A stretch of 41,595 nucleotides of DNA from Nostoc sp. GT001 (GTDB taxonomy: Bacteria > Cyanobacteriota > Cyanobacteriia > Cyanobacteriales > Nostocaceae). The stretch spans positions 849,891-891,485 of the forward strand of contig NZ_JAUDRJ010000003.1 in NCBI RefSeq assembly GCF_030382115.1, written 5' to 3'. Both the position numbers and the translations under genes were made by a program. Shown piece after piece: positions 18,908-28,502 of this stretch. The notes below the pieces were generated by a model. The model ran no database searches. It saw only the letters and a list, made by a program, of their open reading frames with translations, and was not told the DNA's origin. Positions within the stretch are counted from its first letter, which is position 1; each line of letters starts with the position of its first letter.

Positions 18908-19078
18908 ATGATGGACTTTCCAGTCGAATTAACTTTAGAACAACAGTTTCGCTTACAAAATTTGAAAGACCAAGTAAAAAGTTTGAGTCAACAAGAGGCT
19001 CAAGAATATTTACTAGAAGTTTTACGGCAGATGATGGTAAAAGATAATTTGGTCAAACATCTGTTAAAACAAGCTTGA
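18908..19078 (+). CDS. nblA: Phycobilisome degradation protein NblA
   Basis: 55 or 56 residues, depending on which of two adjacent ATGs is used; 18911 has the better spacing to AGGAG. The sequence (FPVELTLEQQFRLQNLKDQV, then SLSQQEAQEYLLEVLRQMM, ending LVKHLLKQA) matches the NblA family: the ELTLEQQF start, a helix-turn-helix pair, and the QEAQEYLLE..RQMM middle. NblA binds phycobiliproteins and delivers them to Clp protease when nutrients or light change. It lies 280 bp upstream of cpeB on the same strand and ends in a strong hairpin, so it is probably its own transcript. Its placement directly beside phycoerythrin genes suggests specialised phycoerythrin turnover. Confidence 0.92.
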   Translation: MMDFPVELTLEQQFRLQNLKDQVKSLSQQEAQEYLLEVLRQMMVKDNLVKHLLKQA

Positions 19079-19103
19079 TACAGTAAAAACCAAGATTTTT
19101 TCC

Positions 19104-19159
19104 TTAAGACTTACGCAATGGCAGAGTTCCATAAAAATGCGTAAGTCTTAATTTTTTTG
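19104..19159 (+). terminator. Terminator after nblA (perfect 14-bp stem)
   Basis: TTAAGACTTACGCA (19104-19117) and TGCGTAAGTCTTAA (19138-19151) are exact complements around a 20-base loop, followed by a T-rich run. It lies 25 bp after the nblA stop and separates it from cpeB. The stem also belongs to the dispersed TAGGACTTAC repeat family seen at 11815 and 16187. Confidence 0.75.
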
Positions 19160-19349
19160 CCCAATTTCGGCTAAATTTTGATTTTTTGATCGGGAAAGCC
19201 AAAATTATAGGTAAATATTACAGATTATTACTTTGTCTCTCATAGTAAAGACTAGGGTACTATTGATCCCCTATGTTTTTGTTTGGCTACTCACAGTTAA
19301 CCTGATCGAGAACACGCCAGAAATAATATCCGCCATTTGTGAATATTAA

Positions 19350-19916
<567 letters not shown>

Positions 19917-19988
19917 TCGCTCATGGCTAAAGGCTGTTAGCCAAGCAAACTGAAATTAAAACTCGATCAAATCTAATCTGGAGTATAA

Positions 19989-20489
<501 letters not shown>

Positions 20490-20539
20490 TAATAGGGATT
20501 GACTAGACGTAGACGAGTGATCGTCATACTCTAAAACTC

Positions 20540-20598
20540 AGGGACTCTCAGTCTGTTGCTTTGCCTGTATCAGGTTGAGTGATTGAACAAGAGTCCCT
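20540..20598 (+). terminator. Hairpin after cpeBA
   Basis: AGGGACTCT (20540-20548) pairs perfectly with AGAGTCCCT (20590-20598) across a 41-base loop, about 50 bp beyond the cpeA stop. There is no long T run, so it may act as an attenuator or RNA-stabilising hairpin rather than a full terminator. Confidence 0.55.
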
Positions 20599-20606
20599 CT
20601 GTTGTT

Positions 20607-20722
20607 AATAATTCGTAATTCGTAATTCGTAATTCGTAATGACGCTCTCTACGAGATGCTAAAAGCGTAGCTTGCTTCTCTGTAAGAGTACGCGGACTCG
20701 CTAACGTAATTCGTAATTAATG
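20607..20722. repeat. TAATTCG short tandem repeats with a dispersed insert
   Basis: Four TAATTCG-type heptamers (about 20608-20640), then a typical Nostocales repeat (GACGCTCTCTACGAGATGCT ... GTACGCGGACTCGCTAAC), then two more TAATTCG units. It looks as if the second element inserted into, or was bracketed by, the heptamer tract. It separates cpeA from cpeZ. Confidence 0.75.
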
Positions 20723-20760
20723 ATTGAACTTGGAGGATTTAAACAGGGAAGTTTTCTTTT

Positions 20761-21366
20761 ATGACAATAGATTCTTTATTTGCACAGTTAAAACACCCCA
20801 ACCCCAATTTGCGAGAACGAGCCATGTGGGAACTGGCTGATGTCCGTGATGAAAATACCATTCCTCGGCTGATGGGTATTTTAGATGAAGAAGATGTCAC
20901 CTATCGTCGAGCTGCGGTAAAAGCACTGGGTGCTATTGGTATAGATGCTGTACCGCTACTGGTAGAGTCATTAGTAAATAGTGATAATGCGACCATTCGG
21001 GGTAGTTGTGCTAAAGCTCTAGCACAGGTTGCGGCTAATCATCCTGATGTTCCCTTCCCAAATGAAGGCTTACAGGGATTGCAAACAGCGCTCAATGACC
21101 CAAATCCAGTTGTTTATATCGCATCAGTAATGGCATTGGGTGAGATTGGTTCTCCCGCCTTTGAGATTTTGACTGAAGCTCTGAAAACAATAGATAATGT
21201 TGCAGTGGCTGTGGCGATCGTTAATGCAATCGGTTCTATGGGCGATATCCGAGGGGTGGAAGTGCTGACGGCATTGACAAATGATGAATCTATCGATCCT
21301 TATGTTCGGGAGTCAGCGGTGAGTGCTTTGCCCCGATTAGATCAAGTGATTAAATATAAGAGATAA
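20761..21366 (+). CDS. cpeZ: Phycoerythrin lyase-associated HEAT-repeat protein CpeZ
   Basis: 201 residues consisting almost entirely of HEAT/PBS-lyase repeats: NPNLRERAMWELADVRDENT, YRRAAVKALGAIGIDAVPLL, VYIASVMALGEIGSPAFEIL and YVRESAVSALPRLDQV. Size, N terminus (SLFAQLKHPNPNLRERAMWE) and position after cpeBA fit CpeZ, the chaperone-like partner that assists CpeY in attaching phycoerythrobilin. The assignment rests on remembered family features. In the best-studied strains cpeY and cpeZ are adjacent; here they are 1.9 kb apart with a minus-strand cpeF unit between them. The gene is convergent with cpeF. Confidence 0.8.
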   Translation: MTIDSLFAQLKHPNPNLRERAMWELADVRDENTIPRLMGILDEEDVTYRRAAVKALGAIGIDAVPLLVESLVNSDNATIRGSCAKALAQVAANHPDVPFPNEGLQGLQTALNDPNPVVYIASVMALGEIGSPAFEILTEALKTIDNVAVAVAIVNAIGSMGDIRGVEVLTALTNDESIDPYVRESAVSALPRLDQVIKYKR

Positions 21367-21523
21367 ATATAAGAGAGAGTAGCGATCGCTCTTACAACTA
21401 CTTTTATCAATCCCAATAGGGCGCATACATTTAGATAAACTTCAGCTAGTAGACTACTATAAGCAGCTTGGTCAAAAGTAAGGATCATTTTCCATTTACC
21501 TTTGTCATATTCTGTCCATCGCT

Positions 21524-22432
21524 TTATTCCCAAGCTTCTTCCTCTAACTGCCTCTCAATTTGAGAAATCGCCAACTTCATCACTGCTTGAACCCCCGCTT
21601 CTTCTTCCTCCATTAATGCGGCTTGCAGGGGTTCTAAAGCAGCACCGTCGCCAATCTTCATCAATGCCAGAGCCGCTGCTTTTCGAGTTTCCCAATCGGG
21701 ATGATGTAGTAATTCAACAAGACTAGGAATTGCCGAGCGATAGGTGAGGCTACCCAAAGCTGCTGCGGCTTCACACCTGACAATTTCAGATGGATCGTTG
21801 AGGGCATTAATTAAAATATTAAATGCTCCTTCTTGAGTGCCTTCTTGAGCAATTTTAGCGATCGCACCCACTACCGCAGCCCGAACTTCAGCGGAGTCTG
21901 AGTTAATCTCTCGATATAAATGCTCCTTCGCTTCTGCACCAATAAATCCTAACGCCCATACTGCATGACCTTTGGCACTTTCTGGATACTCGGTTGACGC
22001 TAAGATTTTCAGCAATGCTGGTACAGCTGCCTCACCTATTTTGGCCAGCCCCCCCACCGACGAGGTTTTGACCACCATATCTTCATCATTTAAGAGGGCA
22101 TTGACCAAAGTCGGAACTGCGATCGGATCGGCGATCAGTGTCAAGGTTTTAGCGCTGGCTCTCCGCACAACTGGGTTGGGATGACTTGCCACAGCTTCCA
22201 TCAATAAAGGGGTCGCTGGTTTGCCGATTTTACCCAAAGCCTCTGCAAAACTCAACCTCACCATGCCTCGTGAGTCTCCCATACTCTCAACCATCCGCTT
22301 TATTAGCTCTTGGTCATCGGAGTTGAAGGTGTTTAAGCTTAATTGCTCACTCACCGCTTTAAATAAAGCGTCACTTTCTGCATGGGACAGATTTAACGAA
22401 TCTGCCCCGGATTGAGTTTCGGAGTTGAGCAT
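21524..22432 (-). CDS. cpeF: HEAT-repeat bilin lyase CpeF (doubly linked site of CpeB)
   Basis: 302 residues, the size of CpeF/MpeV-type lyases, with seven or so HEAT repeats (MVRLSFAEALGKIGKPATPL, PVVRRASAKTLTLIADPIAV, MVVKTSSVGGLAKIGEAAVP, EVRAAVVGAIAKIAQEG, IVRCEAAAALGSLTYRSAIP, WETRKAAALALMKIGDGAAL). CpeF ligates phycoerythrobilin to the Cys pair at about 50/61 of CpeB, and that pair is present in this window's CpeB. The N-terminal 35 residues (NLSHAESDALFKAVSEQLSL) precede the repeats as in CpeF. It is preceded by a 79-residue protein gene 32 bp upstream, probably in one operon. The exact lyase name is inferred from size, repeats and context. Confidence 0.75.
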   Translation of the reverse strand: MLNSETQSGADSLNLSHAESDALFKAVSEQLSLNTFNSDDQELIKRMVESMGDSRGMVRLSFAEALGKIGKPATPLLMEAVASHPNPVVRRASAKTLTLIADPIAVPTLVNALLNDEDMVVKTSSVGGLAKIGEAAVPALLKILASTEYPESAKGHAVWALGFIGAEAKEHLYREINSDSAEVRAAVVGAIAKIAQEGTQEGAFNILINALNDPSEIVRCEAAAALGSLTYRSAIPSLVELLHHPDWETRKAAALALMKIGDGAALEPLQAALMEEEEAGVQAVMKLAISQIERQLEEEAWE

Positions 22433-22464
22433 ATAATTTCTAGCTAAATTATCAAGACAAATGA

Positions 22465-22704
22465 CTAGTTGCTGCCACTCAAGGCAGCCTGTTGATTACG
22501 GAGTTCCTGGAGTGCAGAATCAATCTTGGCAAGCTCAGGCTCCAGTTTTGCCATAACGCTTACTCTCATCAACTTAGCCCGTTTTGCAGTTTCCGTAGTT
22601 TCTTGAACTAGACGTTCCCGATATTGCTCAAGTTCTGCAATTACTTCTGCTACATCTTGAGCAGTTATGTTATTGGCTGTTGTGAGTTCAGAGGTTTCAT
22701 CCAT
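22465..22704 (-). CDS. Small coiled-coil protein co-transcribed with cpeF
   Basis: 79 residues, highly charged and almost wholly helical, with heptad-like patterning (DVAEVIAELEQYRERLVQE, then LEPELAKIDSALQELRNQQA). There is no signal peptide, cysteine or membrane segment. It lies 32 bp upstream of cpeF in the same direction, which suggests a shared transcript. I do not recognise a family. A role as scaffold or chaperone for phycoerythrin chromophorylation is a guess from position only. Confidence 0.75.
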   Translation of the reverse strand: MDETSELTTANNITAQDVAEVIAELEQYRERLVQETTETAKRAKLMRVSVMAKLEPELAKIDSALQELRNQQAALSGSN

Positions 22705-22929
22705 AAGTTTGGTTTCCTAAATATGTGTTTATATGAATGATGTGCGATTGGTTACTCGCTAAAGACTAACGTTTAGCTGTTACATAAAACTGAACAATTA
22801 GCAAGAGGCAACTGAACTAATAGCTGACAAATGCATATATTATGATCTTCTCAGATCGCGTTACCACTGGTAAAGCTTTTTGACGTAAATCTTCAAAAGT
22901 TTAACCCAACTACATTCTGGAAAAAGATC
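22705..22929. promoter_or_regulatory. Divergent promoter region between the cpeF unit and the RHH-like/cpeY side
   Basis: 225 bp, AT-rich, between minus-strand orf79-cpeF and the plus-strand small DNA-binding-like gene. It must hold both promoters. No clear regulator box was identified. GTTTAGCTGTTACATAAAAC (22771-22790) is a minor partial match to light-responsive TTACA repeats and is not claimed. Confidence 0.3.
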
Positions 22930-23112
22930 GTGGAAACGACAAGAAACAACCCACTAGATATACGCCACATTAGTCCTACAGTAAGAGAGCTAATTAAGCA
23001 ATACGCTGTTGTAAATAACTGTACGCAGGCCGAAATGCTAGAGCGTATTGTTTTAGAGTGGAACACCCAACAAAGTGACAGCGAACGACCAGCAGGAGAT
23101 GAGGATGAATAG
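22930..23112 (+). CDS. Small ribbon-helix-helix-like protein upstream of cpeY
   Basis: 60 residues from a GTG. The pattern IRHISPTVRELIKQYAVVNN followed by QAEMLERIVLEWN is that of a MetJ/Arc-type ribbon-helix-helix: a short strand, then a helix, then a second amphipathic helix. The acidic tail is disordered. Such proteins bind DNA as dimers. It lies 183 bp upstream of cpeY in the same direction and faces the divergent cpeF unit, so local regulation of the lyase genes is possible but unproven. It is similar in plan to the ORF at 384-596. Confidence 0.6.
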   Translation: METTRNNPLDIRHISPTVRELIKQYAVVNNCTQAEMLERIVLEWNTQQSDSERPAGDEDE

Positions 23113-23295
23113 CTTTTTTGTACAGTTTTTTTGAGGGCGATGATGCGGTTTTTTGGTTTGTTTGGCTCTACCTCGTTATTTTGTACTCGCCCCGTCTACG
23201 CTTCATCTTCCCAGTCCCCAATCACTAGTAGCCAGTCCCTAGTACGATAGTAAAAGTGACTTCAAAGCAATTATCCAAGAGCCATTTATAGATCA

Positions 23296-24567
23296 ATGGA
23301 TAAACGTTTTTTTAAAATGTTTGGGCTGACAGAAGAAGAAGCGATCGCAATTATCGATACACCATTAGAACAACTCGAAGACGCTTCTGATAAGTATATT
23401 GCTGTTTCCCATTTAATTAACTTCCCCACTGAGCAATCGATCGCGGCTTTGGTGCGGGCAATTGAAACCAGTAACCCTGATGAGTTAGACCACCGCATTG
23501 TCCGACGCAAAGCTGTAGAAAGTCTGGGGCGATTACAGGCACAATCAGCTTTACCTGTAATTCGGCAATGTCTTAAAGATGATGATATTTATACTGTTGA
23601 AAATACTGTGTGGGCAATCGGGGAAATTGGCACTAAAGAGCCAGAAATTCTCGAAGAGGTGGCACAACTACTGGATAAACCAGATCAAATCTATCGAGTC
23701 ATTATTCACACTCTAGCTAACGCTGACTATCAGCCTTCCCTAGAACGTGTACGGAAGTTTACCCAAGTTGAGGATGAACCTACCCGTAGTGCAGCGATCG
23801 CTACAGTTTGTCGCTTCACGGGTGACTACTCCCAAATTACCGAGGTGATGGCGCTGCTGCAAAGTTCTAGCGTCAATGCACGGCGCGGTTCTATTCAAGA
23901 CCTGATTGATTCCCGCTACTACAAAGCCATCCCAGAAATTGCCCGTTGTCCTGTATCTCTGGTGTTTCGCTTGCGAGGATTGCGGATGCTTTTGGATGCA
24001 GGTGTTCCCAGTGGTGAAATTACCTTTACAGAAATTCAACCTTACTTAGAGCAAGTACTTTACGATCATCCCAACGACCTCGATCTAGTACATGAGTATG
24101 ATGCTACCCCTGTTCTAGATTTTGTGATTAACGAACTCTACGAAACCGATTTTGGACGTTGCTATTTAGCGACAAAAACCTTACTAGATATCTATCCACA
24201 AGAAGCACCCCAAGCACTTTTAGTAACTTATGGCGACAAAGCATATAACGACTATGGCGCTCATTATCATGTGATGAAACTTTTCGGCTGGCTAAAATAT
24301 GCACCCGCCTACGATTTATTAATAGAAAACCTGCACAACCGCGAACCCCAGTTTCAGAAATCTCGTGCGGCCTGTGCGATCGCTCTTGGTGAATTGGGTG
24401 ATTCACGAGCAATTCCTGAAATCAAAATTTGCCTGAATACACCGATTTGGGATTTGAAATACGCTTGTTTATTAGCGCTAGACCGCTTAGGAGATTCCTC
24501 CGGTCGGGAAATTTGCACTAGCGATCGTGATTGGCTAATTAGGGCGAAAGCGACAAGTAATCAATAG
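23296..24567 (+). CDS. cpeY: Phycoerythrobilin lyase CpeY (HEAT-repeat family)
   Basis: 423 residues, close to the known CpeY length of about 430. The N terminus MDKRFFKMFGLTEEEAIAII is typical of CpeY and its E/F-type relatives. HEAT/PBS-lyase repeats are seen at VRRKAVESLGRLQAQSALPV, TVENTVWAIGEIGTKEPEIL, RSAAIATVCRFTGDYSQITE, and near the C terminus SRAACAIALGELGDSRAIPE and LKYACLLALDRLGDSSG. CpeY attaches phycoerythrobilin to Cys82 of CpeA, with CpeZ helping. It is separated from cpeZ by the opposite-strand cpeF unit. It ends before a double hairpin that it shares with the convergent glgA. Confidence 0.9.
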   Translation: MDKRFFKMFGLTEEEAIAIIDTPLEQLEDASDKYIAVSHLINFPTEQSIAALVRAIETSNPDELDHRIVRRKAVESLGRLQAQSALPVIRQCLKDDDIYTVENTVWAIGEIGTKEPEILEEVAQLLDKPDQIYRVIIHTLANADYQPSLERVRKFTQVEDEPTRSAAIATVCRFTGDYSQITEVMALLQSSSVNARRGSIQDLIDSRYYKAIPEIARCPVSLVFRLRGLRMLLDAGVPSGEITFTEIQPYLEQVLYDHPNDLDLVHEYDATPVLDFVINELYETDFGRCYLATKTLLDIYPQEAPQALLVTYGDKAYNDYGAHYHVMKLFGWLKYAPAYDLLIENLHNREPQFQKSRAACAIALGELGDSRAIPEIKICLNTPIWDLKYACLLALDRLGDSSGREICTSDRDWLIRAKATSNQ

Positions 24568-24656
24568 CGCTGGCGACTGGAAGTCGCGGCTACATAAACA
24601 TAGAAGCTTTACGGCTACTGGTCTATCGCAAAAGTTTTAAGAGGTTAGTGGTGTTC

Positions 24657-24689
24657 AGATCCCCGACTTCTTGAAGAAGTCGGGGATCT
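24657..24689. repeat. 33-bp perfect-arm palindrome
   Basis: AGATCCCCGACTTCTT is followed by GAAGAAGTCGGGGATCT; the arms pair fully except at the centre. This is a frequent dispersed palindrome in Nostoc-type genomes. Here it lies in the convergent cpeY/glgA gap. Just upstream (24571-24590) is a fragment, GGCGACTGGAAGTCGCGGCT, related to the interior of the element at 14772-14935. Confidence 0.8.
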
Positions 24690-24716
24690 AGCAGCCTGTC
24701 ATTACACCCCACCCCC

Positions 24717-24748
24717 AACCCCTCCCCGCAAGCGGGGTGGGGTTCTTT
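24717..24748. terminator. Terminator between convergent cpeY and glgA
   Basis: AACCCCTCCCCGC and GCGGGGTGGGGTT form a 13-pair stem (with T-T mismatches) around a 2-base loop, followed by CTTT on the plus strand. It lies 36 bp from the glgA stop and about 150 bp from the cpeY stop, so it could serve both genes. Confidence 0.65.
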
Positions 24749-24780
24749 GGGTTTAATAAGCAATCTCAGCGGACATGATA

Positions 24781-26223
24781 TTACTTGCTACTGGTGCTAG
24801 TGACTGCTTCGTTTAAAACTAACTTTGGTTCTGGAGTCTCTTCTTCTTCTGGCAAACCGTAAATCGATCTGTACAACTTTACGTACTCCTTAGCAGATTG
24901 ATACCAACTAAAATCTTGACTCATACCCCGTTTTTGTAGTTCTTGCCATTGCGGTTTGAAACGGAAGCCTTCCCAAGCTCGGATCATACAAGTGAAAAGG
25001 TCTAGCGGTTCATAGCGATCGAAGCAATAACCAGTACCAGCAGCATTTTCAGGGTCGTGATGGCTTACAGTGTCAACTAATCCACCTGTGCGGCGGACAA
25101 TGGGTACAGAACCGTAGCGCAAAGCCATCATTTGGCTAATACCGCATGGTTCAAAACGGCTGGGCATCAAGAAGGCATCAGTACCAGCATAGATCCGGCG
25201 AGACAGGGCATCGTTATACAGTAAGTAAGTTGCCATGCGTCCGGGGAAGCGGGATGCTAATTGCCACATCTGAGTTTCATAGTTGCGATCGCCTGTCCCT
25301 AACAGCACAAACTGGGCATCTGTATAAGATAGGAAGCGATCGAGGATTTGCAATATCAAATCAATGCCTTTTTGTTCCACTAATCGGGTAACAATCCCAA
25401 TAAAAAAGGCTTTGGAATTAACTTCTAATCCTAGCTCTTGTTGCAAAGCAACTTTATTGGCTTTGCGTTTTTCTAAAGTATCAGCAGTAAAGGTTTGCTC
25501 AATATATTTGTCATTTTCTGGGTTATAAACCTCGGTATCAATACCGTTGATAATCCCAGATAATTTACCGCTAATAAAGGACAGCAAACCTTCTAATGTC
25601 TCACCGTAAGTAGCTGTCTTGATTTGCTCGGCATAGGTGGGCGAAACTGTATTTACCTTGTTGGCAAATTGTACCGCCGCCGCCATGACGTTGTGTCCTT
25701 GCATATACCAGGGACACCAAGTAATTTTTTCTAAATACCAACGCCACGGCCCTTGATAAGCCAGGTTATGGATGGTAAACACTGTGGTGATATCAGGATC
25801 TTGGTGCATCCACACGGGAATCATCCCTGTATGCCAATCGTGACAATGGATAATATCTGGCTTCCAGTAATTCCAGGCGAACTCGGCTGCACCATTAGCA
25901 AACAATGTGAACCGCCAATCTTCATCATCTCCAGAATAGATGCGGCGCGGCATGAAGGACGGATGTCCAAATAAGTACAAGGGAACATCAGTACCAGGCA
26001 GAATACTTTCATATACTGCAAAGTGCTGGAACATGGCATCTCCCCACCAGATCGGTTCTTGGGGAATTTCCATTTTGTCTGGCAGGAAGCCGTAGTAAGG
26101 CAAGAATATCCGCACATCATGCCCCATTTCTCTCAGGACTTTGGGTAATGCCCCGACAACATCACCCATTCCTCCTACTTTCGCAACGGGTGCTGCTTCT
26201 GCTGCAACAAATAGAATCCGCAT
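24781..26223 (-). CDS. glgA: Glycogen synthase (ADP-glucose type)
   Basis: 480 residues, standard GlgA length. It transfers glucose from ADP-glucose to growing alpha-1,4-glucan in carbon storage. The N-terminal substrate motif is [20 protein letters not shown] (KxGG), and the GT5 C-terminal block [20 protein letters not shown] contains the E-x7-E pattern. [13 protein letters not shown] and [11 protein letters not shown] are also typical. The last 20 residues ([17 protein letters not shown]) are a non-conserved tail. Single gene; hemC follows upstream on the same strand after 137 bp but is functionally separate. Confidence 0.95.
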   Translation of the reverse strand: MRILFVAAEAAPVAKVGGMGDVVGALPKVLREMGHDVRIFLPYYGFLPDKMEIPQEPIWWGDAMFQHFAVYESILPGTDVPLYLFGHPSFMPRRIYSGDDEDWRFTLFANGAAEFAWNYWKPDIIHCHDWHTGMIPVWMHQDPDITTVFTIHNLAYQGPWRWYLEKITWCPWYMQGHNVMAAAVQFANKVNTVSPTYAEQIKTATYGETLEGLLSFISGKLSGIINGIDTEVYNPENDKYIEQTFTADTLEKRKANKVALQQELGLEVNSKAFFIGIVTRLVEQKGIDLILQILDRFLSYTDAQFVLLGTGDRNYETQMWQLASRFPGRMATYLLYNDALSRRIYAGTDAFLMPSRFEPCGISQMMALRYGSVPIVRRTGGLVDTVSHHDPENAAGTGYCFDRYEPLDLFTCMIRAWEGFRFKPQWQELQKRGMSQDFSWYQSAKEYVKLYRSIYGLPEEEETPEPKLVLNEAVTSTSSK

Positions 26224-26360
26224 GGTAATTTTTGCTTCCCTGAGTCTATATTGTCAAATTAACTTTCTGAAATCCCGACCAACGCGAATTGTCGCGTCTG
26301 GCACATATTTAGTGCAACGGCGATCAATTCTTATCTAATCACATTGGCTTGCCCAATTGC

Positions 26361-27332
26361 TTAGGAACCGCGCTGAATCACCGCAAAAATTTCTGATAAA
26401 ATTTCTTGCGCTCCCTGTTGCCGCAACAGTTCTGCTAGTTCTGTGCCTAGTGCTTCGGCATTATTGGCAAGTCCGGTGACGGTATCTTTTACGAACTTTT
26501 GACCATCTACACTGGCGACTATCCCGGTTAAGGTCAAATTCTCACCCGATATTTCTGTATTTACACCGATAGGTACTTGACATCCACCCTCTAGAGAACG
26601 GAGAAAAGATCGTTCGGCAAGACAGCGATCGCGTGTTTCGGTATGTTCAATTGCTTTGAGTAGAGATAGCACTTCACTATCATCAGCACGGCATTCTATC
26701 CCCAAAGCTCCTTGCCCAACCGCGTGGAGGGAGATTTCTTTGGATAAGATTTGATGAACGCGATCGCCCATTCCCAATCTCTCTAATCCTGCGGCTGCCA
26801 AAATCAAAGCATCGTATTCACCTGCATCCAGTTTTGCCAACCGTGTAATCAAGTTTCCCCGCACATCTTTAAATGTAAAGTGAGGGAAGTGATGGCGTAA
26901 CTGTGCTAAACGTCTTAGAGAAGATGTACCAATTACCGCACCTTCTGGCAACGTCTCGATTTGTTTATCTTTGTGCTTTTCATGCACAACTAATGCATCG
27001 GCTGGGTTTTCTCGTTCAGTGATTGCTGCTAACGTCAACCCTTCTGGTAAGTGAGTCGGCAGATCCTTGAGAGAATGAACGGCAAAGTCAATCTCTTGAT
27101 TGAGCATTCCAACTTCAAGTTCTTTAGTAAAAAGTCCTTTATCGCCAATCTTAGCTAATGCTACATCCAAGATTTTATCGCCTTGGGTAGACATGGTGTG
27201 GACTTCAAAAGTGATATCAGGAAAGCTTTTCTGGAGCTGCTCTTGTACCCAATAGGTTTGAACCAGAGCAAGTTGGCTTTTGCGCGAACCAATCCGAATA
27301 GTGCGTGGGGGACTAGAAACAACTGAAGTCAT
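26361..27332 (-). CDS. hemC: Porphobilinogen deaminase (hydroxymethylbilane synthase)
   Basis: 323 residues if started at [20 protein letters not shown] (27332). The frame extends upstream to 27371, but the first 13 codons look non-coding. It joins four porphobilinogens into hydroxymethylbilane, the precursor of haem, chlorophyll and bilins. Visible features are [46 protein letters not shown] and the cofactor-binding cysteine in [10 protein letters not shown]. It sits between glgA and cpcL, supplying the pathway used by the phycobilisome genes around it, though no co-transcription is evident. Confidence 0.95.
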   Translation of the reverse strand: MTSVVSSPPRTIRIGSRKSQLALVQTYWVQEQLQKSFPDITFEVHTMSTQGDKILDVALAKIGDKGLFTKELEVGMLNQEIDFAVHSLKDLPTHLPEGLTLAAITERENPADALVVHEKHKDKQIETLPEGAVIGTSSLRRLAQLRHHFPHFTFKDVRGNLITRLAKLDAGEYDALILAAAGLERLGMGDRVHQILSKEISLHAVGQGALGIECRADDSEVLSLLKAIEHTETRDRCLAERSFLRSLEGGCQVPIGVNTEISGENLTLTGIVASVDGQKFVKDTVTGLANNAEALGTELAELLRQQGAQEILSEIFAVIQRGS

Positions 27333-27528
27333 AAAACAATATATCAAAGGAGGCGATAAATTCACTCTCATCTAGACTACCGTAGTCAGGGACTCATACG
27401 AATTTTGGGTTTTAGATTTGGGATTTTGGATTACAATTCTTTACCAAAAACTTGTTTGTGAAATCTCAAATATGAGAAGTATAGGGAAAAGGAATTTTCA
27501 TTGCTCCTTGTGAGCGGACTTTAGCTAA

Positions 27529-27635
27529 GGGATTTCCAAATAAAAAAAATATCCAATTAACTCTTGTGGGGTGGGCGTCTCGCCCGCCCAGACGCCCACC
27601 CCACAATAATGGATGATTTATTTCTTGGAGTTCCC
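27529..27635. repeat. MITE-like palindromic element with REP core
   Basis: Outer arms GGGATTTCCAAATAAA..ATCCA (27529-27555) and TGGATGATTTATTTCTTGGAGTTCCC read from the other end are inverted, imperfect copies. Inside are two head-to-head REP units (TCTTGTGGGGTGGGCGTC, then GACGCCCACCCCACAA, 27562-27606) of the same family that flanks the RAYT gene. Total about 107 bp, with no coding capacity. Confidence 0.75.
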
Positions 27636-27764
27636 TAACTATTGAGTCCGTTGTTGAAGGCAGTGTTCTAATTCAGTGTTGAGTGTTTTTAGCTGTTTGT
27701 AAAGTTCTGACTGCTTGGATGTAGCGATCGCTCATAATGGCGATCGCTACACCTCAAGTTTCAG

Positions 27765-28502
27765 CTAGTACCCACCAAATTTTGGGAAATAACCAAATGT
27801 AGTCAGCAAACTAAACAAGACAATCAGTGCCAGCGTCGAAGCTAATAGCAATAACACCACATCTCTGTCAGAACTGCGTAAGAAGGTCTGGAAATTAAAA
27901 GGCTCAACCTGCTTTCTCGTCAAGGGAAGCGGCAATTTATCGCGATAATCTTCGCCATAACGAGCCATTCTGGCAAAAGGTAATTCCCCTAGAGAGTGTC
28001 CCTGTAAAATTCGTCGCCGTTGATAGGGGACTGTATTGTAACCAAAGTTACTCATGTACTCCTCACTATCCACCAAATCGTCGATAAACCTGTACAGTCC
28101 TTTACTAGCTAGCACAATTGACCAGGCTAGTTTTTCGCGTTCATTGTAAACCTCACGACCCAATAAGCGCTGTACGCATATCTGCACAAAGCGGTAATTG
28201 TTGTTGCTTTCGTAATTAAGTCGCCGAAATGCATCAGATATTGCTAATCCTCGAATGAAATCCCTAGTTGTAATTTGACCAGTTCTCAGTTGTGATTCTA
28301 GACAGGTTTGGCGGTTGCTATCTAGCATCTGTTGTTCGTGGAAAACCTGGCGATAGGCTGCCTTAATCAAGGCATCCATTTCTAGTGATGATTGCAGATA
28401 TTCGGCTGTATAAATTCTAGGTTGCTCGTCGCCAAGAATCTCATATCCAGATACACGATGATTTCGAGATGAAGGGGAATAGCTTAACAATGGAATAGGC
28501 AT
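27765..28502 (-). CDS. cpcL: CpcL-type membrane-anchored rod linker (CpcG2-like)
   Basis: 245 residues. The PBS linker domain (about residues 18-160) has the CpcG features LIKAAYRQVFHEQQML, LESQLRTGQITTRDFIRGLAIS, NNNYRFVQICVQRLLGREVY and [14 protein letters not shown]. Unlike the CpcG at 16250, the C terminus holds a single hydrophobic helix (about residues 214-236, DVVLLLLASTLALIVLFSLL) followed by TTFGYFPKFGGY. That tail defines CpcL, which anchors core-less phycobilisome rods to the thylakoid and directs energy to photosystem I. No ccaS/ccaR, cpeC or cpeR is nearby, although cpcL-type genes are linked to such regulators in some strains. Isolated transcription unit. Confidence 0.93.
   Translation of the reverse strand: MPIPLLSYSPSSRNHRVSGYEILGDEQPRIYTAEYLQSSLEMDALIKAAYRQVFHEQQMLDSNRQTCLESQLRTGQITTRDFIRGLAISDAFRRLNYESNNNYRFVQICVQRLLGREVYNEREKLAWSIVLASKGLYRFIDDLVDSEEYMSNFGYNTVPYQRRRILQGHSLGELPFARMARYGEDYRDKLPLPLTRKQVEPFNFQTFLRSSDRDVVLLLLASTLALIVLFSLLTTFGYFPKFGGY

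Noticed and set aside
27333..27371. Longer N terminus for HemC
   Set aside because: The 13 extra codons have no counterpart in known HemC proteins, and the internal ATG gives the usual N terminus.
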